Origin: Allorhizobium pseudoryzae
GTDB lineage: Bacteria; Pseudomonadota; Alphaproteobacteria; Rhizobiales; Rhizobiaceae
DNA: 64,000 bases
Direction of reading: 5' to 3'
NCBI RefSeq assembly: GCF_011046245.1
Contig: NZ_CP049241.1
Span: forward strand, 1-64,000
This document shows positions 40,418 to 48,414 of this stretch, piece by piece. The notes under the pieces are model-generated. The model made no database searches and was not told the origin of the DNA. It worked only from the letters and a program-made list of their open reading frames with translations. The translations under genes and the position numbers were made by a program. The stretch's first letter is position 1. Each line of letters begins with the position of its first letter.

Positions 40418-42622
40418 GTGCAGGACGATCCACTAAAGAGCGAGAAGACGAGCGCAAAACGGCGCCACCTTCTGCTGCGTCTCGACAGCTGGATCGATTC
40501 CACCGTCTGGAACCTCGGCTTCCGGCTTGGCGAAATCTGGGAGGAGATCACCATCTTCTCCCGCAAGTTCCGGGTGCGCGGCGTCAAGCGGGTGATCGTC
40601 GAGATCGCCGACGAGGGCCTGACCTTCGGCACGGCCGGTTTCGTCCTTCTTCTGGCACTTGCTATTCCCGCCTTCGAGGAAACCAAGGACGACTGGCGCT
40701 CGCGCGGCGATTTTGCCGTCACCTTCCTCGACCGGTTCGGCAACACGATCGGCCATCGCGGCATCATTCACGAGGATTCCGTGCCGATCGACGCGCTGCC
40801 GGACCATCTGGTGAAGGCGGTGCTGGCGACCGAGGACCGGCGTTTCTTCGACCATTTCGGCATCGATTTCCTCGGCCTCGTGCGGGCCATGAGCGAGAAT
40901 GCGCGCGCCGGCGGCGTCGTGCAGGGCGGCTCCACCATCACCCAGCAGCTGGCGAAGAACCTGTTCCTCACCAATGAACGGTCGCTGGAGCGCAAGATCA
41001 AGGAGGCCTTCCTGTCGCTGTGGCTGGAGGCGAACCTGTCGAAGAAGGAGATCCTGAGGCTCTATCTCGACCGCGCCTATATGGGCGCCGGCACCTTTGG
41101 CGCGGCGGCGGCGGCGCAATTCTATTTCGGCAAGAACATCACCGAGGTGAACCTTGCCGAAGCGGCGATGCTCGCCGGCCTCTTCAAGGCGCCGGCGAAA
41201 TATGCCCCGCATGTCAACCTGCCGGCGGCCCGCGCGCGCGCCAACGAGGTTCTGACCAATCTGGTGCAGAGCGGGCTGATGACCGAGGGTCAGGTGGTGG
41301 CGGCCAGGCGCAATCCGGCAAGCGTCATCGACCGGGCCAAGACCGCGGCGCCCGACTATTTCCTCGACTGGGCCTTCGACGAAGTGCAGCGGCTGGCAAA
41401 CGAAGGCAAGCTGAAGAAGCACTCGGTCGTGGTGCGCACGACGATCGATACCGGCCTGCAGCAGGCCGCCGACGAGGCGATGGAATCCTCGCTGCGCGAA
41501 TATGGCGAGAGCTACCAGGTCAAGCAGGGCGCGCTGGTGATGATCGAGAATGGCGGGGCGGTGCGCGCCATGGTCGGCGGGCGCGATTACGGCGAAAGCC
41601 AGTTCAACCGCGCCACCAAGGCGCTTCGCCAGCCGGGCTCCTCCTTCAAGCTCTATACCTATACGGCCGCCATGGAGAAGGGTTTCACGCCGGAATCGGT
41701 GATCTCGGACGCGCCGATCACCTGGCGCGGCTGGTCGCCGCAGAATTACGGCCGCTCCTACAAGGGCCGCGTGACGCTGATGTCGGCTTTGGCGCAATCG
41801 CTGAACACGGTTCCCGTGCGGCTCGCCAAGGACGAGCTCGGCCTCGACGTGATCGTCGAGACGGCGAAGAAGATGGGCGTGGAAACGCCGCTGCGCTCCG
41901 ACAAGACGATCCCGCTCGGCACGTCCGAGGTGACCGTGCTCGACCAGGCGACCGCCTATGCGGTGATGCCGGCCGGCGGCTACCAGACCCATCGGCACGG
42001 CATTGCCGAAATCTTCGATTACGACGGCAATGTGCTCTACAACTTCAACCGCGACGAGCCGCCCGCGCAACGCGTCGTCTCGGAACAGGCCATGTCCTCC
42101 ATGAACCGCATGCTGACGCAGATCCCGGTGATCGGTACGGCAAAACGGGCAGCACTCGACGGCGGCATCGTCACCGGCGGCAAGACCGGCACCTCGCAGA
42201 GCTACCGCGATGCCTGGTTCATCGGTTTCACCGGCAATTACACGACCGCCGTCTGGTTCGGCAACGACGACTTCACCTCGACGAAGAACATGACGGGCGG
42301 TTCGCTGCCGGCCATGACCTTCAAGAAGCTGATGGACTACGCGCACCAGGGCATCGAGCTCAAACCCATTCCCGGCATCGACAACCCGCTGCCGCACGGC
42401 ACGCACGGGTCGGGCCCGGCCGTGGCGGCAAAAGCCGGCGCGGGTGCAGCGCAGCCCCCTGCCCTCATGCGTCCCCGCTCGCTCTCGGCGGAAAGCACGC
42501 GCATCCTGCGGCGGATCGGTGCCGACCTCTCCAGTGCCCGGCCGCTGGTGGCGAACCCGGCCCAGAAGGTGGCGGAAGCCAGCGTCCGCGGCAGCCTGGC
42601 GCCGGACAAGGCCAAACCGTGA
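40418..42622 (+). CDS. Penicillin-binding protein 1A (glycosyltransferase-transpeptidase)
   Basis: 734 residues from GTG 40418 (MQDDPLKSEKTSAKRR), after GAGGAAC. One membrane segment (GTAGFVLLLALAIPAFEET). Glycosyltransferase motifs: EDRRFFDHFGIDF, GGSTITQQLAKNLFL and ERKIKEAFLSLWLE. Transpeptidase motifs: RQPGSSFKLYTY (SxxK), SLNTVPVRL (SxN) and TGGKTGTSQSYRD (KTG). The C-terminal Pro/Ala-rich tail is about 80 residues. It builds and crosslinks peptidoglycan. The minus-strand 984-codon frame over this locus is a shadow. Confidence 0.95.
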   Translation: MQDDPLKSEKTSAKRRHLLLRLDSWIDSTVWNLGFRLGEIWEEITIFSRKFRVRGVKRVIVEIADEGLTFGTAGFVLLLALAIPAFEETKDDWRSRGDFAVTFLDRFGNTIGHRGIIHEDSVPIDALPDHLVKAVLATEDRRFFDHFGIDFLGLVRAMSENARAGGVVQGGSTITQQLAKNLFLTNERSLERKIKEAFLSLWLEANLSKKEILRLYLDRAYMGAGTFGAAAAAQFYFGKNITEVNLAEAAMLAGLFKAPAKYAPHVNLPAARARANEVLTNLVQSGLMTEGQVVAARRNPASVIDRAKTAAPDYFLDWAFDEVQRLANEGKLKKHSVVVRTTIDTGLQQAADEAMESSLREYGESYQVKQGALVMIENGGAVRAMVGGRDYGESQFNRATKALRQPGSSFKLYTYTAAMEKGFTPESVISDAPITWRGWSPQNYGRSYKGRVTLMSALAQSLNTVPVRLAKDELGLDVIVETAKKMGVETPLRSDKTIPLGTSEVTVLDQATAYAVMPAGGYQTHRHGIAEIFDYDGNVLYNFNRDEPPAQRVVSEQAMSSMNRMLTQIPVIGTAKRAALDGGIVTGGKTGTSQSYRDAWFIGFTGNYTTAVWFGNDDFTSTKNMTGGSLPAMTFKKLMDYAHQGIELKPIPGIDNPLPHGTHGSGPAVAAKAGAGAAQPPALMRPRSLSAESTRILRRIGADLSSARPLVANPAQKVAEASVRGSLAPDKAKP

Positions 42623-42742
42623 GGGCCAAGCCCAGGCCGGGCGACGGCCTTCCCTCGCCTGACCCAAAATCGGACAGGCGCCATTTTCCCGCAAGGCAAA
42701 CAATGCTAACGCTCTGACCAAACAGCAGATAGGTCTCATCGA

Positions 42743-43327
42743 TTGTTTCGCCTCCCCCTTCTCGTCGCGCTCAGCCTTGCGATCGCCTTCGGCCTCGGCA
42801 TCTGGTCGACGCTTGTGGCGCTGGACGCGACGACCGGTTTCGGCGCGATCAAGCTCGGCGCCTGGGAGGCCTTCCCCGAGGCGCAGACGGCAGACGCCGA
42901 CCCCTACGCCAAGGCGCACCGCGCCAATGCCGGCCGGCTGTTGTTCGGCAGTGCCGAAGGGCTGCGGTTTGCGGCCAGCGTGGATGACGACGGCCAGCCG
43001 CTGTCCGGCACCTGCCGCTATGCGATCAAGGGCCAGACGCCGCCGACACGGGCCTGGACGCTGTTTGCCGAAATCGACGGACTGCCGCCGCGCATCGACG
43101 GGGCGCTGCCGATGGCGCTCAATTCCCGCACCGTGCTTCGCGAGGCCGACGGCAGTTTTGCGATTGCCGTATCGGCGACCGCAGAGCCCGGCAACTGGCT
43201 GGCGGTGAAGGGCAGCAAACCCTTCCGCCTGGTGCTGACCCTGCTCGACACCCCGACCGCCGGCAGTTCCGGCCTGATCGATCTCACCATGCCGACGCTC
43301 GAACGGATCGGGTGCGGTCATGCTTAA
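42743..43327 (+). CDS. DUF1214 domain protein
   Basis: 194 residues. An N-terminal membrane anchor (LPLLVALSLAIAFGLGIWS) precedes the DUF1214 domain (GKSxxRYAIKGQTPP-like SGTCRYAIKGQTPPTRAWTL; NSRTVLREADGSFAIAVSA; NWLAVKGSKPFRLVLTLLD). The likely start is TTG 42743. Paired with a DUF1254 gene overlapping by eight bases; the two domains occur fused in other bacteria. Function unknown. Confidence 0.85.
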   Translation: MFRLPLLVALSLAIAFGLGIWSTLVALDATTGFGAIKLGAWEAFPEAQTADADPYAKAHRANAGRLLFGSAEGLRFAASVDDDGQPLSGTCRYAIKGQTPPTRAWTLFAEIDGLPPRIDGALPMALNSRTVLREADGSFAIAVSATAEPGNWLAVKGSKPFRLVLTLLDTPTAGSSGLIDLTMPTLERIGCGHA

Positions 43328-43868
43328 GGTGCTGCTGGCGATCCTGACGGGACTGGTGGGGGCCGCGCTGCTGCACCTCATCATCATCCTGGCGCTTCCC
43401 TCCTTCAGCGAACGGGACGCCTATTCGAAGGTACTGGGAGAAGGCCAGCCTTTCCGTTTCCATGCGCTCAGTGCCCGCAGGGATGCCAGCGGACTTGCCA
43501 AGGAGGATCCGTTTCTGGAGGTTGCCGTCTGCGCCTTCGACGTGACGGAGGCGCCGGTGCGGCTGTCGGCCGGCGACGGAGTGCCCTTCTGGTCGCTCGC
43601 CACCTTTGATCAGGCCTCGAACGAGACCTTCAGCATCAACGACCGGACATCCGCCGGCGGCATGCTGGACGTGATCGTCGCGACGCCGGTGCAGGCGACA
43701 GCGCTGCGCAGGGCGATGCCCTCAAGCCTGATGCAGTCGATCATCGTGGAAACAGCGGAGCCGCTCGGCTACGCGGTCCTGCGGGTTCTCTCCCCGCAGA
43801 TGAGTTTCCGGCCGATGGCGACGCAGTTTCTGGCCGAGGCCGATTGCGGGCAGATGGCCTGGCAATAA
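43320..43868 (+). CDS. DUF1254 domain protein
   Basis: 182 residues: N-terminal membrane segment (LLAILTGLVGAALLHLIIIL), then LEVAVCAFDVTEAPVRLSAG and VPFWSLATFDQASNETFSIN. It overlaps the preceding DUF1214 gene by eight bases, indicating a shared transcript and product pair in the cell envelope. Confidence 0.85.
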   Translation: MLKVLLAILTGLVGAALLHLIIILALPSFSERDAYSKVLGEGQPFRFHALSARRDASGLAKEDPFLEVAVCAFDVTEAPVRLSAGDGVPFWSLATFDQASNETFSINDRTSAGGMLDVIVATPVQATALRRAMPSSLMQSIIVETAEPLGYAVLRVLSPQMSFRPMATQFLAEADCGQMAWQ

Positions 43869-43931
43869 TGCGCAGGTTTTCCCATGCCGCACGAGGGGTC
43901 GTGCGGAGAGCCCCGGTCAGGGGTCACGGTG

Positions 43932-44111
43932 TTAATGCTTGTCGGCGCGAAACGAGATCTCGTCCATCGTCCGGTGGGTCATCTCCTCCAGGCGCTCGTA
44001 GCGCACGCCGGTGAAGAGAACCACATCGGCACCATCCCGCCGCTCGAGCCGCATCAGCGCCCGTTCCGGATGTCTGTCACGCCAGTTCTTCAGTACCACA
44101 ATCTCTGCCAT
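43932..44111 (-). CDS. Small hypothetical protein (59 aa)
   Basis: 59 residues from MAEIVVLKNWRDRHPERALM after GAGGAG, then LERRDGADVVLFTGVRYERL. No membrane segment. The sharp Shine-Dalgarno and codon use support a real gene; the family is not recognised. Confidence 0.7.
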   Translation of the reverse strand: MAEIVVLKNWRDRHPERALMRLERRDGADVVLFTGVRYERLEEMTHRTMDEISFRADKH

Positions 44112-44791
44112 GCGCGTCTCCTCAAGAACATTCGAGACGGATGAAGGACGGACCGATCTCACCCTGCCCGCGACCAGCGGGCTGACGCATCCTCTTGCAA
44201 GGCATCTGCGTCTTTCTCGGCAGACCCGGTTCCGACGGAACCATCAGGTCCAGCGATACTTTCAACGCATGAAAGCGTCCGGTGGTTCTCCCCACCGAGA
44301 TGGAAAACTGCCGGGTTCGAACCGGCGGTGTTTCTGACGATTCACGCGTCTATCTCGAATTGAACCGCAACCTCCCTAACAATTCGTTAATGCTAATGAA
44401 CCAATTTCATTGGCCTCGACGCTTGCGCGAGGCTTGCGATGCCCGGACGGGACACAGGTTTTTCGGAGAAAGGCGGCGGAGGCGTGGCGGGCGCGGCCAA
44501 AATGCAACGCTTTGAGACACAGGCGTGCAAAAGCCGGACGCGTCTGCGCCTCTTCACCAGCGGTTAACCTCGCCGTGCATAGATTGTTTAACCATGCCAG
44601 GCGGCACTGGCGCCGGATGTCTCCCGGGCCGTCGGCTTCTCAGCATCCTGTTCGGCAGGACCCGGGCGTATGACGCGCCCGAGGTGAGGTTCAACTGTCT
44701 ATCCTAGAGTTTTGCGTTGGTGGATTTACCCGTGGACCGGTACCGTGAACTTGAAAGGCCGCAGGCAATGCGCAGAAAGGATGTGGTTCTG
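44112..44791. other. Long gene-free stretch upstream of the DUF2336 gene
   Basis: No credible gene. It contains a palindrome CCGGGTTCGAACCGG near 44309-44324 that resembles a tRNA T-arm but has no tRNA body, and two TTAACC motifs (GGTTAACC at 44572-44579, TTTAACCAT at 44587-44595) that resemble CtrA half-sites of alphaproteobacteria. The stretch probably holds the promoter of the downstream gene. Confidence 0.4.
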
Positions 44792-45772
44792 ATGGCCACG
44801 GTGACGAGCTTCGAGGAACTCGACCACCCGGGGAAATCCGAACTGCGCCAGTTCGCCGAATTGTTTGCGCCGCTGTTCGAAGCCTCCAGCGACGAGGCCC
44901 GCCGCCAGGCCGTGGCGGCACTTTCCCGCTCGCCGAACGTTCCCTCAGCCGTCGCCTTCTTCATTGCCTGCCAGCCGATTGCCGTTGCCGCGCCTTTCCT
45001 GACCGCCTCGCCCTGCCTCGACGACGAGACGCTGATCGCGATTGCCCGCACGCAAGGGGTCGATCATGCCCGCGCCATCGTGCGCCGTGACAATATCTCG
45101 CCGGCCGTCGTCGATGCTCTGGTCGGCCTTCGCCACAGCCGCGCCGCGATGACGGCGGCTCAGACCGTTCCGCCGCAACAGCCAGCCCAGGCTCAATCGC
45201 AGGCCCAGCCACAGGCCGAAGCGACGGCTGCGCTTGCCCCAACGGGGGCAGACGACCAGGTTTCCCGCGAGGAGGCGCTGCGCAGCACGATCAAGCATCT
45301 CGCCCGCCAGCAATCCCCTTCCCTCACAGACCGTCTCGGCCTTCGCACCATCAGCCCGGTGCAGGAGGCGCTCCTGGTGCGGTTTGCCCGCGCCCGCGAG
45401 GCGGATGCCTTTGCGACGGCGCTGGCCGATACGCTGTCGGCCAGCCGCTGGCTTGCCGAGCGCATCATGCTCGACATTTCCGGCCACCAGCTCGGCACGA
45501 CGCTGAAGGGCATCGGCATGGCCGCGGACGAGGCGCTCTTCGTGCTGGAGCGGCTCTACAATCACCTGAGCGAGGAGATCGGCGGCACCACCCGCAGCAC
45601 CATTCTGTGGGAGCAGCTCGACGACAACGAATGCGGACGCCGCGTCGAGGCCTGGCGCCGGGCCGACCGTTACACCTATGCCGACCGCGAAGTGCTGAAA
45701 CCGGCCGTCGAGCCGGGATCGGCCCTGAAGGCCGCGGCCAACGAACGCCTTTCCTTCCGCCGGGCCCGCTGA
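44792..45772 (+). CDS. DUF2336 domain protein
   Basis: About 326 residues from MATVTSFEELDHPGKSELRQ; ATG 44768 with AAAGG upstream is an alternative. Helical HEAT-like repeats (FAPLFEASSDEARRQAVAAL; RTQGVDHARAIVRRDNISP) are interrupted by a Gln/Ala/Pro-rich linker (PPQQPAQAQSQAQPQAEATA). DUF2336 is largely alphaproteobacterial and of unknown function. Confidence 0.88.
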   Translation: MATVTSFEELDHPGKSELRQFAELFAPLFEASSDEARRQAVAALSRSPNVPSAVAFFIACQPIAVAAPFLTASPCLDDETLIAIARTQGVDHARAIVRRDNISPAVVDALVGLRHSRAAMTAAQTVPPQQPAQAQSQAQPQAEATAALAPTGADDQVSREEALRSTIKHLARQQSPSLTDRLGLRTISPVQEALLVRFARAREADAFATALADTLSASRWLAERIMLDISGHQLGTTLKGIGMAADEALFVLERLYNHLSEEIGGTTRSTILWEQLDDNECGRRVEAWRRADRYTYADREVLKPAVEPGSALKAAANERLSFRRAR

Positions 45773-45791
45773 ATGAAGTTGCGGCGGGCGG

Positions 45792-46133
45792 TCAGTTTTC
45801 GTCCGCCACGAGATCGATGAGATCGCCGATCTCTGCGATGTCCAGTTCGATCAGCCACAGATCGCTGTCAAAGCGCAGTTCGCGGGCAATCAGCGCCTCG
45901 ACGGCTTCCGCGTCGGCCGCTTGCAGGCGGCGCTCGAAGGTGCGACCGCCCTCCTCGCCCACCAGCATCTGCGGCGCCGGGCCGAACAGGTCTTCCGTCC
46001 CATCCCGGTGGCGCAGGCGGATGAAGATCGCACCCGCCTGATCGGCACCGCGGCGTTCGACGGCGGCAAAGCCGCCCATGGAAAACACACGGCGGGTCAG
46101 GGCGGAGACAAAGATATCGGATCGAAGACGCAT
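45792..46133 (-). CDS. DUF1491 family protein
   Basis: 113 residues from MRLRSDIFVSALTRRVFSMG, then GGFAAVERRGADQAGAIFIR and SDLWLIELDIAE, the DUF1491 pattern. Its 3' end lies 20 bases from the convergent DUF2336 gene. Function unknown. Confidence 0.88.
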   Translation of the reverse strand: MRLRSDIFVSALTRRVFSMGGFAAVERRGADQAGAIFIRLRHRDGTEDLFGPAPQMLVGEEGGRTFERRLQAADAEAVEALIARELRFDSDLWLIELDIAEIGDLIDLVADEN

Positions 46134-46321
46134 GCTTTCGCATAGACCCGATGGCAGCGGATGGAAACCCTCCGCCGCCTTTTGAAGACATCGCAACCGA
46201 GGATATACTCCGCCAGGCGCAAGCTTGCCGGGTTACCGAACACAAGGCGGCCCGTCTTCATACGACCAGAACGATCACGGTCTTAACTGGAGCCGAAGAC
46301 CATCCAGCGGCAGGAGACCCC

Positions 46322-46555
46322 ATGGCGAAGTACAAATATCCGCACCACATGATCCAGAGCGATGTCACCGCCTTCGACAAGGACTGGCTGCCCGGCCAGA
46401 TCACGCTGAATGCCGGAATCTATCGCTGTCGCACCTGCGGCGACGAGATCGTCGTCGGCCGGCGCCAGCAGATCCCCACCGCCCACCACGAACACGCAGT
46501 GCTGGGACCCGTGGTCTGGCAATTGCTGGTGTTTGCGCAGGAACACCCAAAGTAA
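46322..46555 (+). CDS. Small zinc-ribbon-like hypothetical protein
   Basis: 77 residues from MAKYKYPHHMIQSDVTAFDK after GGAGACCCC. One CRTCGDEIVVG motif suggests half a zinc ribbon; a His pair (AHHEHAV) could complete a metal site. Reported widely as hypothetical in rhizobia. Confidence 0.8.
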   Translation: MAKYKYPHHMIQSDVTAFDKDWLPGQITLNAGIYRCRTCGDEIVVGRRQQIPTAHHEHAVLGPVVWQLLVFAQEHPK

Positions 46556-46578
46556 GACGGATCGCCGTCGTGCGGGCA

Positions 46579-46623
46579 TTGACATGCGCGCGCCAAACCG
46601 GCATTTATACTGAAATCGGTATA
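46579..46623 (+). promoter_or_regulatory. Promoter and dyad operator of the HigA-like gene
   Basis: TTGACA at 46579-46584. An imperfect dyad TATACTGAAATCGGTATA (46606-46623) overlaps the -10/start region, fitting autorepression by the XRE protein encoded next. Confidence 0.6.
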
Positions 46624-46637
46624 TATCCGGAGCCAGC

Positions 46638-46964
46638 ATGATGATGGAAAAGCTCGAATACACCAACATATTCGAGTCGATCACCGAGGACCCTGCACTT
46701 GCCGCTGACCTGCAATTCCGGTCGGACCTGCTGATGACGCTGATCGACATCCTGGAAAGCAAGGGCTGGAAACAGGCCGAAATCGCAAAGGTTCTCGACA
46801 TTGCGCAGCCGCGCGTCAGCGAATTGCTGCGCGGCAAGATCAGCCTGTTCTCCTCCGACCGGCTTATCGGTTACCTGGCCAAGCTCGGCTATCGGCTTCG
46901 CCCGTCCATGACCGGCGATCAGACGGTGATCTGCGCGGTTGAAGTCGAGCGGGACGTGGCCTGA
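46638..46964 (+). CDS. XRE-family antitoxin-like regulator (HigA-like)
   Basis: 108 residues. The HTH spans ILESKGWKQAEIAKVLDIAQ and PRVSELLRGKISLFSSDRLI, the HTH_37/HigA form usually paired with a Gp49-like RelE toxin. Here the toxin gene is on the opposite strand, tail to tail, 16 bases away. Confidence 0.88.
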   Translation: MMMEKLEYTNIFESITEDPALAADLQFRSDLLMTLIDILESKGWKQAEIAKVLDIAQPRVSELLRGKISLFSSDRLIGYLAKLGYRLRPSMTGDQTVICAVEVERDVA

Positions 46965-46980
46965 CACGCCCCAATCGGGC

Positions 46981-47355
46981 CTAGGGCCGCTTGGCGCCTT
47001 TCCTGGCAGCCTTTTCCGCCTCTCGAACGATCGCCATCATCTCCTTGTAGCGCTTTTCGACGGTCGCCATCGCGGCCCGGTCGATGCCGTTCGTCGTCTT
47101 GGTGAAGGCGTGGAGGATGTAGACGGTGTCGAGATATTTCGCGCAGTACATCAGCCTGAAGGCCGGCGAACCGTTCTCGATCAATTCGATCACACCCGGT
47201 CCGACGGATGGCAGAGGTTTGAAGTCCGACCTCGGGCTTTTCCCGGCTGCAACAAAGGTGAGATCGTTCAGGAAATCCGTGGCAATGTCTGCCGGCAGGT
47301 CACGCACCGCCCTTTTCGCTGCGCTGTTCACGTAGACGATTGTCTTCGCTGCCAT
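46981..47355 (-). CDS. RelE/HigB Gp49-like toxin
   Basis: 124 residues: KRAVRDLPADIATDFLNDLT, LPSVGPGVIELIENGSPAFR and LMYCAKYLDTVYILHAFTKT, the phage-derived Gp49/HigB family, followed by a Lys/Arg-rich tail. Convergent with the HigA-like gene rather than in an operon with it. Confidence 0.88.
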   Translation of the reverse strand: MAAKTIVYVNSAAKRAVRDLPADIATDFLNDLTFVAAGKSPRSDFKPLPSVGPGVIELIENGSPAFRLMYCAKYLDTVYILHAFTKTTNGIDRAAMATVEKRYKEMMAIVREAEKAARKGAKRP

Positions 47356-47433
47356 TGTTCCTCGCTGTATCGACCACAGCTGTCAGGCAACAATAGGCGC
47401 GATTGTGATCAATGCACCAGTGCTGAAAATGAC

Positions 47434-48414
47434 TTACAGCGCGCCGATCGACTTCAGTTTCTTCAGGACCGCTTCGGAGGGTTCGCCGTTTTCGGCGAGG
47501 CGGTAGTGTTTCTGGAAGTGGCGGATGGCGGCGCGGGTCTGGGCGCCGGCGACGCCGTCCACCTTCACATCCGTATAGGCGATGTTGGCAAGGCCGCGCT
47601 GGATCTGCATCACCAGATTGACGTCGGCAAGGTCGGGCGTCGCATTCGGCTGGACGGAGGCGTTTGTCGCACGCGCGGCGGCCTGATCGGCTGCGGAGGC
47701 GCGGGCCGGCTGCGCTGCGAGGGTCTCGGGCGATGTCGGCGGGATCTCGGCGGGCGGCTTCAGGCTTGCGCCCGTCTTCGGGGCGGGCTTCGGCGCCGCG
47801 CTTGCCACCTGCTGCGTCGCCGGCTTGTGCTCGGCAGCGCGGATGGCGGCGGCGACCGGATCTTCCGCAGCGAGATTGCCGGCTGGGCGCTGCGCGGGCA
47901 CGGCGACCGTGGCGGGCAAGGGCTGCTGGATGGCGGCAGCGATGTCGTCTGCCGCCTGTGGCGGCTTCACCAGCAGCGGATCGGCGTAGGCGGGCGAGGC
48001 ATTGGACGGTGCGCCAGAGGAGGTGCCGGAGGTGGCGGCGGTGGTTTCCGGCAGATCGACCGGCGTCTGCGGGCGTCTTGCGGCCACCGCGGGCGGTGTG
48101 TCGCTCTGGCGTTCGATGCGGAAGGTGGTGACATTATGCGCCGGTTCGCGCTCGGCCGGCCGGTAACCGGCGATCGCATTCGGATCTTCCGGATCCCGCG
48201 TGCGCAGGAAGGGATGCGGGTGGCCGCCCGGCTGATACCAGAGCGCATTGGCGACGACAAAACTGAAGGCGACGGCCATGCAGAGGCTTGCCCCGACGCC
48301 GCGCGGATTGCGCGCCGCCTGACGGCCTGCCGCCGTCAGCAGGCTTACCAGAAGGCCAGGCTCCTTGACCGGTTTCCTTTTCCGGTCAGGCGCTTTTCGC
48401 TTTCGCGCGGTCAT
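47434..48414 (-). CDS. Membrane-anchored peptidoglycan-binding protein
   Basis: 326 residues from MTARKRKAPDRKRKPVKEPG. A cytoplasmic basic start and one membrane helix (GASLCMAVAFSFVVANALWY) are followed by a long Ala/Pro-rich linker (about 90-245) and a C-terminal PG_binding_1 domain (VMQIQRGLANIAYTDVKVDG; VAGAQTRAAIRHFQKHYRLA). Its start overlaps the end of the histidine kinase gene by 29 bases. Confidence 0.88.
   Translation of the reverse strand: MTARKRKAPDRKRKPVKEPGLLVSLLTAAGRQAARNPRGVGASLCMAVAFSFVVANALWYQPGGHPHPFLRTRDPEDPNAIAGYRPAEREPAHNVTTFRIERQSDTPPAVAARRPQTPVDLPETTAATSGTSSGAPSNASPAYADPLLVKPPQAADDIAAAIQQPLPATVAVPAQRPAGNLAAEDPVAAAIRAAEHKPATQQVASAAPKPAPKTGASLKPPAEIPPTSPETLAAQPARASAADQAAARATNASVQPNATPDLADVNLVMQIQRGLANIAYTDVKVDGVAGAQTRAAIRHFQKHYRLAENGEPSEAVLKKLKSIGAL

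Noticed and set aside
40433..43387. 984-codon minus-strand frame opposite the PBP1A gene
   Set aside because: It mirrors the GC-rich coding strand of PBP1A and DUF1214; its residue make-up is Arg/His/Gly-rich with no domain.
44296..44330. tRNA-like T-arm CCGGGTTCGAACCGG
   Set aside because: No acceptor stem, D-arm, anticodon arm or CCA in proper positions; taken as a chance palindrome.
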